Of a stretch of 52,396 bases of DNA, positions 26,152 to 34,094 are shown piece after piece. The notes beneath the pieces are model-generated. The model saw nothing but the letters and a program-made list of their open reading frames with translations. It made no database searches and was not told the DNA's origin. Every line of letters begins with the position of its first letter. The stretch's first letter is position 1. The stretch comes from Companilactobacillus zhongbaensis (GTDB lineage: Bacteria; Bacillota; Bacilli; Lactobacillales; Lactobacillaceae): the NCBI RefSeq assembly GCF_003946515.1, contig NZ_RHOM01000018.1:1-52396 (forward strand). Direction: 5' to 3'. Position numbers and translations under genes: made by a program.

Positions 26152-28461
26152 ATGACTAACAAATCTGAATTAGAACACTTAGACGAGAAAAAAATCGAAC
26201 AACACCATCTCGATGAAGTCATTGAGATCGTGAAAAATACTCAACAAAGACTGCAAGAGCATATCGACATCGCCGAAAACGACTTGGAAGTTATCAACGA
26301 TGCTTTCGATAATATCCACGTCGGAATGGACGGAGATGCTATTTCCTTTGACGCTGCTTTGTCGATCCGTCAGCAACAACAAATGCTCGACGAAAGAAAC
26401 AATAGTTGGCAACAAAATCGTCAACGAATGGATATCTTGAAGCGTTTGGAAAAGACGCCTTACTTTGCCCGTTTGGATTTCCAAGAAAAAGGCGAGCCCA
26501 AGAAGGAAACGATTTATATCGGGATGAGCTCTTTGACTGACTCTGCCGATCACTTTTTGATCTATGACTGGCGAGCACCGATCTCCTCAATTTACTACGA
26601 TGGTAATTTAGGTGAGGTCCACTATCAGTCACCTGATGGCGATCAAACAGTCGACCTTTATTTGAAACGACAATTTTTGATCGAAAACGGCAAGATCACC
26701 TCGTATTTTGACACGCAAGAAACTATCGGCGACCAAATGTTGTTGGAAGTTCTCGATGAGAAGTCTTCGACCCACATGAAGGGGATCGTCAAGACTATCC
26801 AAAAGGAACAAAATAAGATCATTCGGAATACCAAGTCGAAGCTGCTCTTCGTTCAAGGTGCCGCCGGATCTGGTAAGACTTCCGCCATTTTGCAACGGAT
26901 CGCCTATTTACTTTATCGTTACCGGGGCAATTTAACTTCCAGCCAAGTGGTAATGTTTTCGCCAAATATGCTTTTTAATGACTACATCAAAGACGTTCTG
27001 CCCGAAATGGGTGAGCAAAACATGGTCCAGATGACATACAGCCAGTACGTGGCCCGTCGTTTGCCAAACTTGAGCGTTGAAACACTTTCGGAAAAATTCG
27101 AACACGACGACAACCAAAAACGGAAGCAACTTTCTAAGTTCGTCTCCGATACCGAATTTTTCAAGATCTTAACCAACTATAGTAATTTACTGAACCAAAG
27201 CGGGATCAGCTTCCGTGACTTGAAATTCAAAGGCAAAGTCTTTATCCCTAAGGAAAAAATCGCCGAGATCTATTATGGCTTTGGTCCCCAATACAATTTA
27301 GGCAACCGACTCGATGCGACAGTCGAGCGTTTGATCAAGATGCTCCACCGCAAGATCGGCGCCGAAATGCGTTCGAAGTGGGTCGCTGAACGAGTAGAAA
27401 ACTTGAGCCAAGAAGAGCTACAAGAACTTTATCGCTCTGCTGATCAAGAGTTCAAAAATGGTGATCAGGAGCAAAAATTCTTAGCTCGTCAGATCGTAAC
27501 GAAGATGATGCAAAAAGTTTATCGCCAAATCGTTCGTTTCCGATTCATCAACGTATCGACTAACTATTTAAACTTTTTGAAGTCAGTGCCTAAGATCACT
27601 GATCTATCGACCTTTGGCGTCACAGAACAACAGTGGGATGACTACGTTCAAGAGTTCGTTGATGGGATGAACAATAAGACTATTTCGATCAACAACATCA
27701 CGCCATACTTGTACTTGTACGACCTCGTGACCGGAAAACACGGTGAACTCGATATGAAGTTCGTCTTCATCGATGAAATCCAAGATTACACACCGTTCCA
27801 ACTAGCATATTTGAAATATAACTTCCCAAGAGCACGCTATACGATGCTAGGGGATTTGAACCAGTCGATCTTCACCAAGAAAAACAGTCAGACGTTGTTG
27901 TCAGAAGTTCAACAATTGTTTGATGCTGACGATACTAAAGTGGTGCAGTTAACACATTCATACCGTTCAACTAAGCAGATCACCGACTATACCAAGTCGA
28001 TCTTGACTAACGGGCAAAAAATCGAGCCATTCAATCGAGATGGTGATCTACCTAACGTCATCATGTCCGATAGCGTGCAAGGTTCGATCCAACAAGTGAT
28101 CGGTCAGTTGAAGAAAAATGAAGCGGATAACTTCACGACCGCCGTCATCACTAAGACGCTTGAAGAAGCTCAAAACGTCCAAAAAGACTTGTTGAAGCAA
28201 GGTGTCAAAGCCACATTGATCAAGTCAGAAAATCAACGACTAGCAGCTGGAACCATTGTCTTGCCATCATATTTGGCAAAAGGACTCGAGTTCGACTCGG
28301 TCATCGTTTGGGATGCTTCAAAAGATAAGTTTGACGAAGATGAGCAACAATTGATCTACACGATCACCTCAAGAGCAATGCATCGTTTGACGATCACAGC
28401 CATCGGCGAGTTGTCTCAGTTGTTGCAAAGAGTACCGAAGAAGTATTATATAGTAGATTAG
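26152..28461 (+). CDS. helD: HelD-type UvrD/Rep-like helicase
   Basis: A 769-residue superfamily 1 helicase of the HelD type. An N-terminal antiparallel coiled coil (about 12-100) is followed by Walker A VQGAAGSGKTS (234-244), the Walker B segment FIDEIQDYTPFQ, GDLNQSIF, and the later motif HSYRST, ending with KGLEFDSVIVWD. HelD proteins of Gram-positive bacteria bind RNA polymerase and help release stalled complexes. Length and layout match that family. It stands alone and is followed by a terminator. Confidence 0.9.
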   Translation: MTNKSELEHLDEKKIEQHHLDEVIEIVKNTQQRLQEHIDIAENDLEVINDAFDNIHVGMDGDAISFDAALSIRQQQQMLDERNNSWQQNRQRMDILKRLEKTPYFARLDFQEKGEPKKETIYIGMSSLTDSADHFLIYDWRAPISSIYYDGNLGEVHYQSPDGDQTVDLYLKRQFLIENGKITSYFDTQETIGDQMLLEVLDEKSSTHMKGIVKTIQKEQNKIIRNTKSKLLFVQGAAGSGKTSAILQRIAYLLYRYRGNLTSSQVVMFSPNMLFNDYIKDVLPEMGEQNMVQMTYSQYVARRLPNLSVETLSEKFEHDDNQKRKQLSKFVSDTEFFKILTNYSNLLNQSGISFRDLKFKGKVFIPKEKIAEIYYGFGPQYNLGNRLDATVERLIKMLHRKIGAEMRSKWVAERVENLSQEELQELYRSADQEFKNGDQEQKFLARQIVTKMMQKVYRQIVRFRFINVSTNYLNFLKSVPKITDLSTFGVTEQQWDDYVQEFVDGMNNKTISINNITPYLYLYDLVTGKHGELDMKFVFIDEIQDYTPFQLAYLKYNFPRARYTMLGDLNQSIFTKKNSQTLLSEVQQLFDADDTKVVQLTHSYRSTKQITDYTKSILTNGQKIEPFNRDGDLPNVIMSDSVQGSIQQVIGQLKKNEADNFTTAVITKTLEEAQNVQKDLLKQGVKATLIKSENQRLAAGTIVLPSYLAKGLEFDSVIVWDASKDKFDEDEQQLIYTITSRAMHRLTITAIGELSQLLQRVPKKYYIVD

Positions 28462-28469
28462 AATATACA

Positions 28470-28501
28470 ACATGGCTTGCTTTTTTGAGCCGTGTTTTTT
28501 T
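28470..28501 (+). terminator. Intrinsic terminator after helD
   Basis: ACATGGCT (28470-28477) pairs with AGCCGTGT (28488-28495), followed by a T-run. The start of the dus gene lies only about 20 bases further on. Confidence 0.75.
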
Positions 28502-28520
28502 ATGAAATGGAGAAACCAAA

Positions 28521-29522
28521 TTGACTCAATCACTTTATTGGAATCGGATCGCCGAAAAAGCTAAATCAGAAAATCGACCTTTTTTCAGCTTGGCACCCAT
28601 GGAAGCCGTCACGAGTTCAGTCTTCCGTCGCGTCGTAGCCAAGGCAGCAGCGCCGGATGTTTTTTACACCGAATTCACTAACGCCTTGAGCATTACGCAT
28701 CCAATCGCCAAAAAGACGACCAAGGGCCGGCTATACATCGATCCAGCAGAAGACCCAAAACCGGTCATCCAATTGTGGGGCAACAGTAAAGAAGACTTTG
28801 AAAAAGCCGCAGTAGAAGTAGAAAAAGACGGCTACGAAGCCATCGACATCAACATGGGCTGTCCCGACATAGCCGTCATCAAAAATCACAGCGGAAGCGA
28901 CTTGATCCGCCACTTCGACACCGCCCAAGCAGTAATCGACGGCGCCAACACATCCAAACTACCAGTAACCTTAAAAACCAGACTAGGCTACAGCGAAGTA
29001 GAAGAATACAAAACATGGATCCCATTCCTACTAAAACAACACGCCCCAGTCCTAACCATCCACCTAAGAACCAGAGAAGAAATGAGCAAAGTCCCAGCTC
29101 ACTATGAACTGATCGACGACCTAGTAAAAATGCGAGACCAACTAGCCCCCGACACATTACTACAAATAAACGGCGACATAATGGACTACCAACAAGGCCT
29201 AAAACTAGCCAACGAACACCCAGGAGTAGACGGAATAATGATAGGAAGAGGAATCTTCACCAACCCCTACGCCTTCGAAAAACAAAAACAACCCCACACC
29301 ACAGAACAACTACTAACCTTATTCAAATACCAACTAGACCTATACGACCAATTCACAGCAAAAGGAATCCCAGGCCACTTCGCCCCACTACAGAGATTCT
29401 TCAAAATTTACGTAAGAGGTCTAAAACACGCAGCCGAAATAAGAAATGATTTAATGTCGACCAAGACAACAGATGAGGCTAGACAGGTGATAGAAAAAAT
29501 TGAAAACGGTGGGTATAACTAA
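28521..29522 (+). CDS. dus: tRNA-dihydrouridine synthase
   Basis: A 333-residue flavoenzyme that reduces uridine in the tRNA D-loop. LAPMEAVTSSVFR at the N-terminus binds FMN, INMGCP contains the catalytic Cys, and LKTRLGY, INGDI and IMIGRG are other conserved blocks. The TTG start at 28521 follows ATGGAGA. Which uridine it modifies cannot be told. The second half is extremely A/C-rich on the + strand (50 of 60 bases at 29281), the left halo of R5. Confidence 0.9.
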   Translation: MTQSLYWNRIAEKAKSENRPFFSLAPMEAVTSSVFRRVVAKAAAPDVFYTEFTNALSITHPIAKKTTKGRLYIDPAEDPKPVIQLWGNSKEDFEKAAVEVEKDGYEAIDINMGCPDIAVIKNHSGSDLIRHFDTAQAVIDGANTSKLPVTLKTRLGYSEVEEYKTWIPFLLKQHAPVLTIHLRTREEMSKVPAHYELIDDLVKMRDQLAPDTLLQINGDIMDYQQGLKLANEHPGVDGIMIGRGIFTNPYAFEKQKQPHTTEQLLTLFKYQLDLYDQFTAKGIPGHFAPLQRFFKIYVRGLKHAAEIRNDLMSTKTTDEARQVIEKIENGGYN

Positions 29523-29566
29523 AAAAGTACTGATCTCGGAAGAAAAGAGATCAGTACTTTTTTTTA
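29522..29566. terminator. Bidirectional intrinsic terminator
   Basis: AAAAAGTACTGATCTC pairs with GAGATCAGTACTTTTT. It stands between dus on the + strand and the small gene on the - strand and can stop both. Confidence 0.85.
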
Positions 29567-29570
29567 ATAA

Positions 29571-29738
29571 TCAATCATTACGGTTCAACAATTTAATGTG
29601 AGAAAAATCCATATTTGGCTTAATACGTTCAATACGTAAACGCTGTTCTTCAACAGAATAAGACTTATTAATACGGTCCAAAACAATTTTCAGTTCCTCA
29701 TCATTTTTAACAGTAACACGCGTACTCAAAGGCTTCAT
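29571..29738 (-). CDS. Small uncharacterised protein, 55 residues
   Basis: This frame encodes a charged, helical-looking 55-residue protein beginning MKPLSTRVTVKND and ending HIKLLNRND. AGGATGGTG lies eight bases before the ATG, and the stop is next to a shared terminator, so it has the signals of a real gene. Third positions favour T and G on its own strand, in line with the R5 halo. I do not recognise a family. It has no membrane segment. Confidence 0.6.
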   Translation of the reverse strand: MKPLSTRVTVKNDEELKIVLDRINKSYSVEEQRLRIERIKPNMDFSHIKLLNRND

Positions 29739-29949
29739 AAAAAATCACCATCCTAGTAGCAAAACAGTATCATGTAAAAGATTTGAAGTAAAACCATAGC
29801 AAAAATAAGTGCAGAAAAGAACGAACCAAGTTAAAAATGCACGAATCAAATCAAGATAATAATAATCTCACGAGCGAAGCAAGTGAGTCCGAAAACAAGA
29901 TAGCAACCGATGATAACACAAGAAAAAAATCAAATAGATAGAGCGAGTG

Positions 29950-30242
29950 ACCAAAATCGTAAGAGTAGGAAAAAACTAAACACGTAGAAATCAACCAAAG
30001 AAACATACCACTATAAGAATAAGTACCGTATCCAACCAAAAAGGGATGTTATTACCACCTTAGGTTCTGGGAGGGTGGAGAGAATTCGCCGTCAGCCATG
30101 AAATTTCACTTAGCGGTTTACCGCTTAGTGAAAGACCCAGCTTTGAAACAAGCGAGCGGTCTGTGCTCGATTGGTTCAAAGTGGCGTCCATGGCGTTCCA
30201 CGGCGCAATTCTCGGAACCCTCCCAGAACCGGCAGTGAACCA
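29950..30242 (-). repeat. Structured repeat R5 (B subtype)
   Basis: A perfect 14-base outer stem pairs GGTTCTGGGAGGGT (30063-30076) with 30217-30230, extended inward by GAATTCGCCG with CGGCGCAATTC. It contains hairpin 1 (TTTCAC/GTGAAA around TTAGC...GCTTA) and hairpin 2 (CTTTGAA/TTCAAAG around AAGCGAGCGG). It ends in CCGGCAGTGAACC. The left flank ACATACCACTATAAGAATAAGTACCG is shared with R2. It fills the gap between the small gene and the epimerase; no coding region is seen there. Confidence 0.78.
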
Positions 30243-30412
30243 CCCTAAAAACAACAAACACAATAAAATTAAAACACCAAAACACCCAAACATCTTAAAC
30301 AAAACTAACGATTATAATAAAACCCCACACCAACCAAATATAAATGTTAAAATAACATGTGAAAACACCAACAAGAAATTACTACTTTTTGAATCAACAG
30401 GGGGTTCACACT

Positions 30413-31393
30413 TTGAACATATTAATCACCGGTGGAGCCGGCTACATCGGATCAAACATCTACCTGTCGCTGTTCAACAACGGCTACAACCCGATCATCG
30501 TTGACAACTTCTCAAACTCAGACACACGTCGGATCAATGAACTAGAAACGTTGACCAAGCAACAAGTAAAATATTATGAATGCGACATTCGCGACATCGA
30601 TTCCATGGAAAAAGTCCTCAAGGAAAATGACATCGTTGCCGTGATCGATGCTGCCGGATACAAAGTTACTCCTGAATCAGTGACCAATCCGCTGAAATAT
30701 TACAAAAATAACACGAACGGCATTATCGATTTATTGATATCTATGCAAAATGCCAACGTCAAAAAAATCGTCTTCAGTTCTTCTGCTAGTGTCTATGGTG
30801 ACGCCAAGATCTTGCCGGTCAATGAAGAATCGGAAACAAACCCTGTCAGCCCTTATGGAACGACAAAACTACAAAGTGAACAAATCATTAAAGACTTAGT
30901 TAAAGCTGACCCTGAATGGAGTGCCATTTCCTTACGTTACTTCAATCCTCTGGGGATGGACAAGTCAGGAATGCTCGATGATTACAGCAACAATATGACT
31001 AACAACGTTTATGACTCGATCCGCGAAGTGATTGATGGCAAGCGTGACCACCTCGATATTTTTGGAAATGACTATGATACAGTTGATGGAACTCCTGTCA
31101 GAGATTATATTCACATCACTGATTTAGCTGATGGACACATTTCTGCACTCAAACGTGCTATCGACAATAAAGATGCCTTTGAGATCTTCAACCTCGGTTG
31201 TGGAAACGGCGTGACAGTTCTCCAGTTGAAGAAGATCTTTGAAGAACATACGCATAAAGAAATACCTTCAGTCTTCCAAGATAGAAGAGCTGGGGATGCT
31301 CCGGTCAGTTATGCTGATATCACTAAAGCTGAAAAAGTTTTAGGCTGGAAACCGATGCATACACTTGCTGGCGAAGAAATAACAGTTGAATAA
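30413..31393 (+). CDS. galE: UDP-glucose 4-epimerase-like NAD-dependent epimerase
   Basis: A 326-residue extended short-chain dehydrogenase. ITGGAGYIGSN is the NAD-binding loop, SSSASVYG and YGTTK hold the Ser-Tyr-Lys catalytic set, and RYFNPLG and RDYIHITDLADGH are typical of GalE. The TTG start at 30413 follows GGGGG at good spacing and begins directly with the Rossmann strand. It probably interconverts UDP-glucose and UDP-galactose, but other sugar epimerases cannot be excluded. The first 150 bases are A/C-rich, the right halo of R5. Confidence 0.85.
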   Translation: MNILITGGAGYIGSNIYLSLFNNGYNPIIVDNFSNSDTRRINELETLTKQQVKYYECDIRDIDSMEKVLKENDIVAVIDAAGYKVTPESVTNPLKYYKNNTNGIIDLLISMQNANVKKIVFSSSASVYGDAKILPVNEESETNPVSPYGTTKLQSEQIIKDLVKADPEWSAISLRYFNPLGMDKSGMLDDYSNNMTNNVYDSIREVIDGKRDHLDIFGNDYDTVDGTPVRDYIHITDLADGHISALKRAIDNKDAFEIFNLGCGNGVTVLQLKKIFEEHTHKEIPSVFQDRRAGDAPVSYADITKAEKVLGWKPMHTLAGEEITVE

Positions 31394-31402
31394 GAACACA
31401 TC

Positions 31403-31444
31403 AAAAAAGCAGAACAAACTATAAAAAGTTTGTCCTGCTTTTTT
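31403..31444. terminator. Bidirectional intrinsic terminator
   Basis: AAAAAAGCAGAACAAACT (31403-31420) pairs with AGTTTGTCCTGCTTTTTT (31427-31444) with one mismatch. It serves galE and the convergent small gene. Confidence 0.85.
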
Positions 31445-31745
31445 AAAACCATAGTGGTAATAAGATGGCTGCAGCAGCAGTCCCATCGTAGCGCATGGCA
31501 CGGGTTGAGATTTGGTTGAATAACTCAACCGCTGCTTTCGGGAATTCCTTCGAATGATCCATATGGTACAAGGTCATTTGTTTGGAAAGCTTACTACTTA
31601 TTAGGTCAACATCTTGTCTTTTTTCTAATTCCGTGGCGGAATTCAAGATCAACTTTTGGAGGTCAGGGTATTTCTTGACCTCGGAATCTCCGTAAGCTGC
31701 TGATAGTTGGTCCATTAAGGTTTCGACTGATTTTTGCTTTGCCAT
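31443..31745 (-). CDS. Small helical protein, possibly bacteriocin-immunity-like
   Basis: A 100-residue protein that looks like an all-helical bundle. Its size and pattern (KLILNSATELEKRQDV, then LSKQMTLYHMDHSKEFPKAAVELFNQIS) resemble enterocin A/pediocin-type immunity proteins. No bacteriocin precursor or exporter is nearby, so this would be an orphan immunity gene. The C-terminal LLPLWF tail is hydrophobic. The family call is weak. It is 17 bases downstream of the GPP34-like gene and likely in its operon. Confidence 0.45.
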   Translation of the reverse strand: MAKQKSVETLMDQLSAAYGDSEVKKYPDLQKLILNSATELEKRQDVDLISSKLSKQMTLYHMDHSKEFPKAAVELFNQISTRAMRYDGTAAAAILLPLWF

Positions 31746-31762
31746 TTTATTATCTTCTTTCG

Positions 31763-32398
31763 TTATCCTAGCACCGTTAAAATAACCATGTTCAACCTCT
31801 TCGACAAGCTAATAAGTTTATCGTAAGTAGGGTCGATCGAGGCTTCTTTTATCTTAGTTTTGAGCTGCTTTTGTTCAAACGGCGTGAAGAAGATCTTCAG
31901 GTCGTGGTTACCGTACAATGTTGAGAGCACGGCAAAGGTGTCTGGTGAGATCTTGTCAGCGTTCAAGATCTCATCACGCATGTTTTGGACGATTTCTTTT
32001 TTGAGATGATAGTCTGGGATGTAATTGATCGTCTTGTGCAAAATACCTGTCGTGGCTTTAGTGACGTCAACTTTCGTGACGAGTGAATCGCCGATCTGGT
32101 TGTAAATATTGCGGGTGATCCGTTCTTTGGTTGCCATGGCACGCAGCACGTGGGTGACACTTTTTCCTTGGTTTTTATTGATGATTTGGAAAAAATCATT
32201 CAAATAAGCTTTGTCTTTTGGCAATAATTTGTTTATGATAACGCTATTGTCGGTTAGATCGATAATATCATTCAAAGCTAAGTCAAAGAAGGCGGCTTCG
32301 ACTAAAAAAGCTCTCCGGCGAGTATTTTTAATGATGCGAACACTGCCTTTTTCGTTGCAAGATAAAATAAAATACGTTTGTGGGATATTGAGTTCCAT
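31763..32398 (-). CDS. GPP34-like (Golgi phosphoprotein 3 fold) protein
   Basis: A 211-residue protein with the pattern of bacterial GPP34 domains: an early LSCNEKGSVRI strand, a helix with FFDLALNDIIDLTD, a basic central helix, and the ERIT...GDSLVTKV segment. Eukaryotic relatives bind phosphoinositides at the Golgi; the role in bacteria is unknown. It lies 12 bases downstream of the SGNH hydrolase gene on the same strand. The assignment is by pattern only. Confidence 0.55.
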   Translation of the reverse strand: MELNIPQTYFILSCNEKGSVRIIKNTRRRAFLVEAAFFDLALNDIIDLTDNSVIINKLLPKDKAYLNDFFQIINKNQGKSVTHVLRAMATKERITRNIYNQIGDSLVTKVDVTKATTGILHKTINYIPDYHLKKEIVQNMRDEILNADKISPDTFAVLSTLYGNHDLKIFFTPFEQKQLKTKIKEASIDPTYDKLISLSKRLNMVILTVLG

Positions 32399-32410
32399 AT
32401 GGTTCTCCTT

Positions 32411-32992
32411 TTAGTTGGACACTAATGTGTCATGACCCGTGAGACAGTCTTGGATCTTAGGTACCAACAATTTTTCCAATAGATCATAACCCTTGTCTGA
32501 GAAGTGAAGACCATCTCGTTGCAGCAATTCATCGACATTTTCTACCGCTGACATCGCATGCAAGAGATCAACGTATTCTACGTCTAATTGTTTACTGAGA
32601 TGTTCAGTGACTAATTCAAATTGAATTTGTCGAGTCCAAGGGCGTCTAAGGTTTTTATGCCAATCTGTATACGGTGGCGAGACTAAAACGGTCTTATCAG
32701 CACCGATTTCGTTTATGATGTAAGTTAGATTGGATGCGAATTTGCCGGGTTTGATTTCTTCAAAAGTTGAGACGTCATTGGCACCCAGCATAATAACGCA
32801 GACGTCTGGTTTAAGATTCGTAACTTTTTTCGTAACAGGTACAGCGTCACTAGTTTTGAATCCCGCAACTGAAAGGTTGAGGACTTTGTTGGCTGGAAAG
32901 GCGTCTTTGATGCGATTTGTGAATTCGCTGCTGACCATGCCATCGTGATAACCTGCCATGATAGAGTCACCAAATAATACAATTCTTTTCAT
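32411..32992 (-). CDS. SGNH/GDSL hydrolase, cytoplasmic
   Basis: A 193-residue hydrolase without signal peptide. FGDSIMAGY carries the catalytic Ser, LSVAGFKTSD the Gly block, GANDV the Asn, and DGLHFSDKGY the Asp-His pair. It probably acts as an esterase or lysophospholipase. It is the first gene of a three-gene - strand unit with the GPP34-like and small helical proteins, and is divergent from coaA. Confidence 0.87.
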   Translation of the reverse strand: MKRIVLFGDSIMAGYHDGMVSSEFTNRIKDAFPANKVLNLSVAGFKTSDAVPVTKKVTNLKPDVCVIMLGANDVSTFEEIKPGKFASNLTYIINEIGADKTVLVSPPYTDWHKNLRRPWTRQIQFELVTEHLSKQLDVEYVDLLHAMSAVENVDELLQRDGLHFSDKGYDLLEKLLVPKIQDCLTGHDTLVSN

Positions 32993-33089
32993 TTGATATA
33001 AGTTCCTCTATAAAAATGTTCTATACTATATACTAGAATAACAGAAAAACGCCAAAAGTTAATTAACATTCAATAAGTAGGTTGAAAAT

Positions 33090-34016
33090 ATGCAAGATTT
33101 ATCAAATTACTACCAATTTTCTCGCGATGAATGGCAAAATTTCCACGGCGAGCATCATAATCAGGCAATTACCGACACTGAATTACGAAAGATCAAGTCG
33201 TTGGACGATGAGATCTCGATCGATGACGTGAAGGTGATCTATGCGCCGATCCGCCATTTGTTGCATGTGTACTTAAAGAATTATCGTAAGTTAGTTAAAT
33301 TAAAAAATGAGTTCATGGATATGAACAATAAGAAGATACCTTTCATTATCGGTGTCTCTGGTTCGGTTGCGGTCGGAAAAAGCACGACAGCGCGGCTATT
33401 AAAGATCATGCTCGAAAGAGCTTATCCACAGTACAATGTCGGTCAAATGACCACAGACGGCTTCTTATATCCTAGCAAGGTCTTGAAAGAAAAAGGCTTG
33501 ATGGATAAAAAAGGCTTTCCGGAAACGTACGACATGGAAAAGCTGATCAAATTTTTGAGTGACGTCAAGACTAAGACTGGTCCGATCAAGTATCCGTTGT
33601 ACTCGCACAACATTTATGACATCATTCCCGACAAGTATGAAGAAGTCAATGACCCAGATATTTTGATCGTCGAAGGTATCAACGTCTTGCAGCTACCACA
33701 AAACACTAACATCTACGTCAGTGACTTTTTCGACTTCTCGATTTTTATCGACGCCGAAGCCAACGACATCGAGCAGTGGTTTTTAAATCGGTTCGACACT
33801 TTGCTCGATATGTCCAAGGATGATCCGGACAGTTATTATTATCACTTCACCCAAATGCCACGGCAAAAAGCTAATCAAATCGCCAAAGACGTTTGGGACC
33901 AGATCAATTTTCCTAACTTGCAGGAATACATTGAGCCAACTCGAAATCGGGCTAATCTCGTTCTTCACAAATCAGCCGAACATCAGATCGATACGGTTTT
34001 TTTGCGTAAATATTAG
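33090..34016 (+). CDS. coaA: Pantothenate kinase, type I
   Basis: A 308-residue type I pantothenate kinase, the first and usually feedback-controlled step of coenzyme A synthesis. Walker A is GSVAVGKST (91-99). MTTDGFLYP, KGFPETYD and SHNIYDI are other family blocks, and the C-terminus has the NRANLVLHKS segment. The length is normal. It is a single gene with its own AT-rich upstream region. Confidence 0.95.
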   Translation: MQDLSNYYQFSRDEWQNFHGEHHNQAITDTELRKIKSLDDEISIDDVKVIYAPIRHLLHVYLKNYRKLVKLKNEFMDMNNKKIPFIIGVSGSVAVGKSTTARLLKIMLERAYPQYNVGQMTTDGFLYPSKVLKEKGLMDKKGFPETYDMEKLIKFLSDVKTKTGPIKYPLYSHNIYDIIPDKYEEVNDPDILIVEGINVLQLPQNTNIYVSDFFDFSIFIDAEANDIEQWFLNRFDTLLDMSKDDPDSYYYHFTQMPRQKANQIAKDVWDQINFPNLQEYIEPTRNRANLVLHKSAEHQIDTVFLRKY

Positions 34017-34094
34017 AAAGTCCGAGTTCAAGGGTTGTACTGGAAACGATTTATCATATACAATAGTATAAATTAAAAAAAAGGGGATTGTGAT

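Noticed and set aside
90-30242. Repeats R1-R5 as insertion sequences or CRISPR
   Set aside because: There is no transposase frame in any copy, no clear target duplication and no regular spacer pattern. Only R4 shows a weak inverted pair at its ends, so a MITE origin stays open but unproven.
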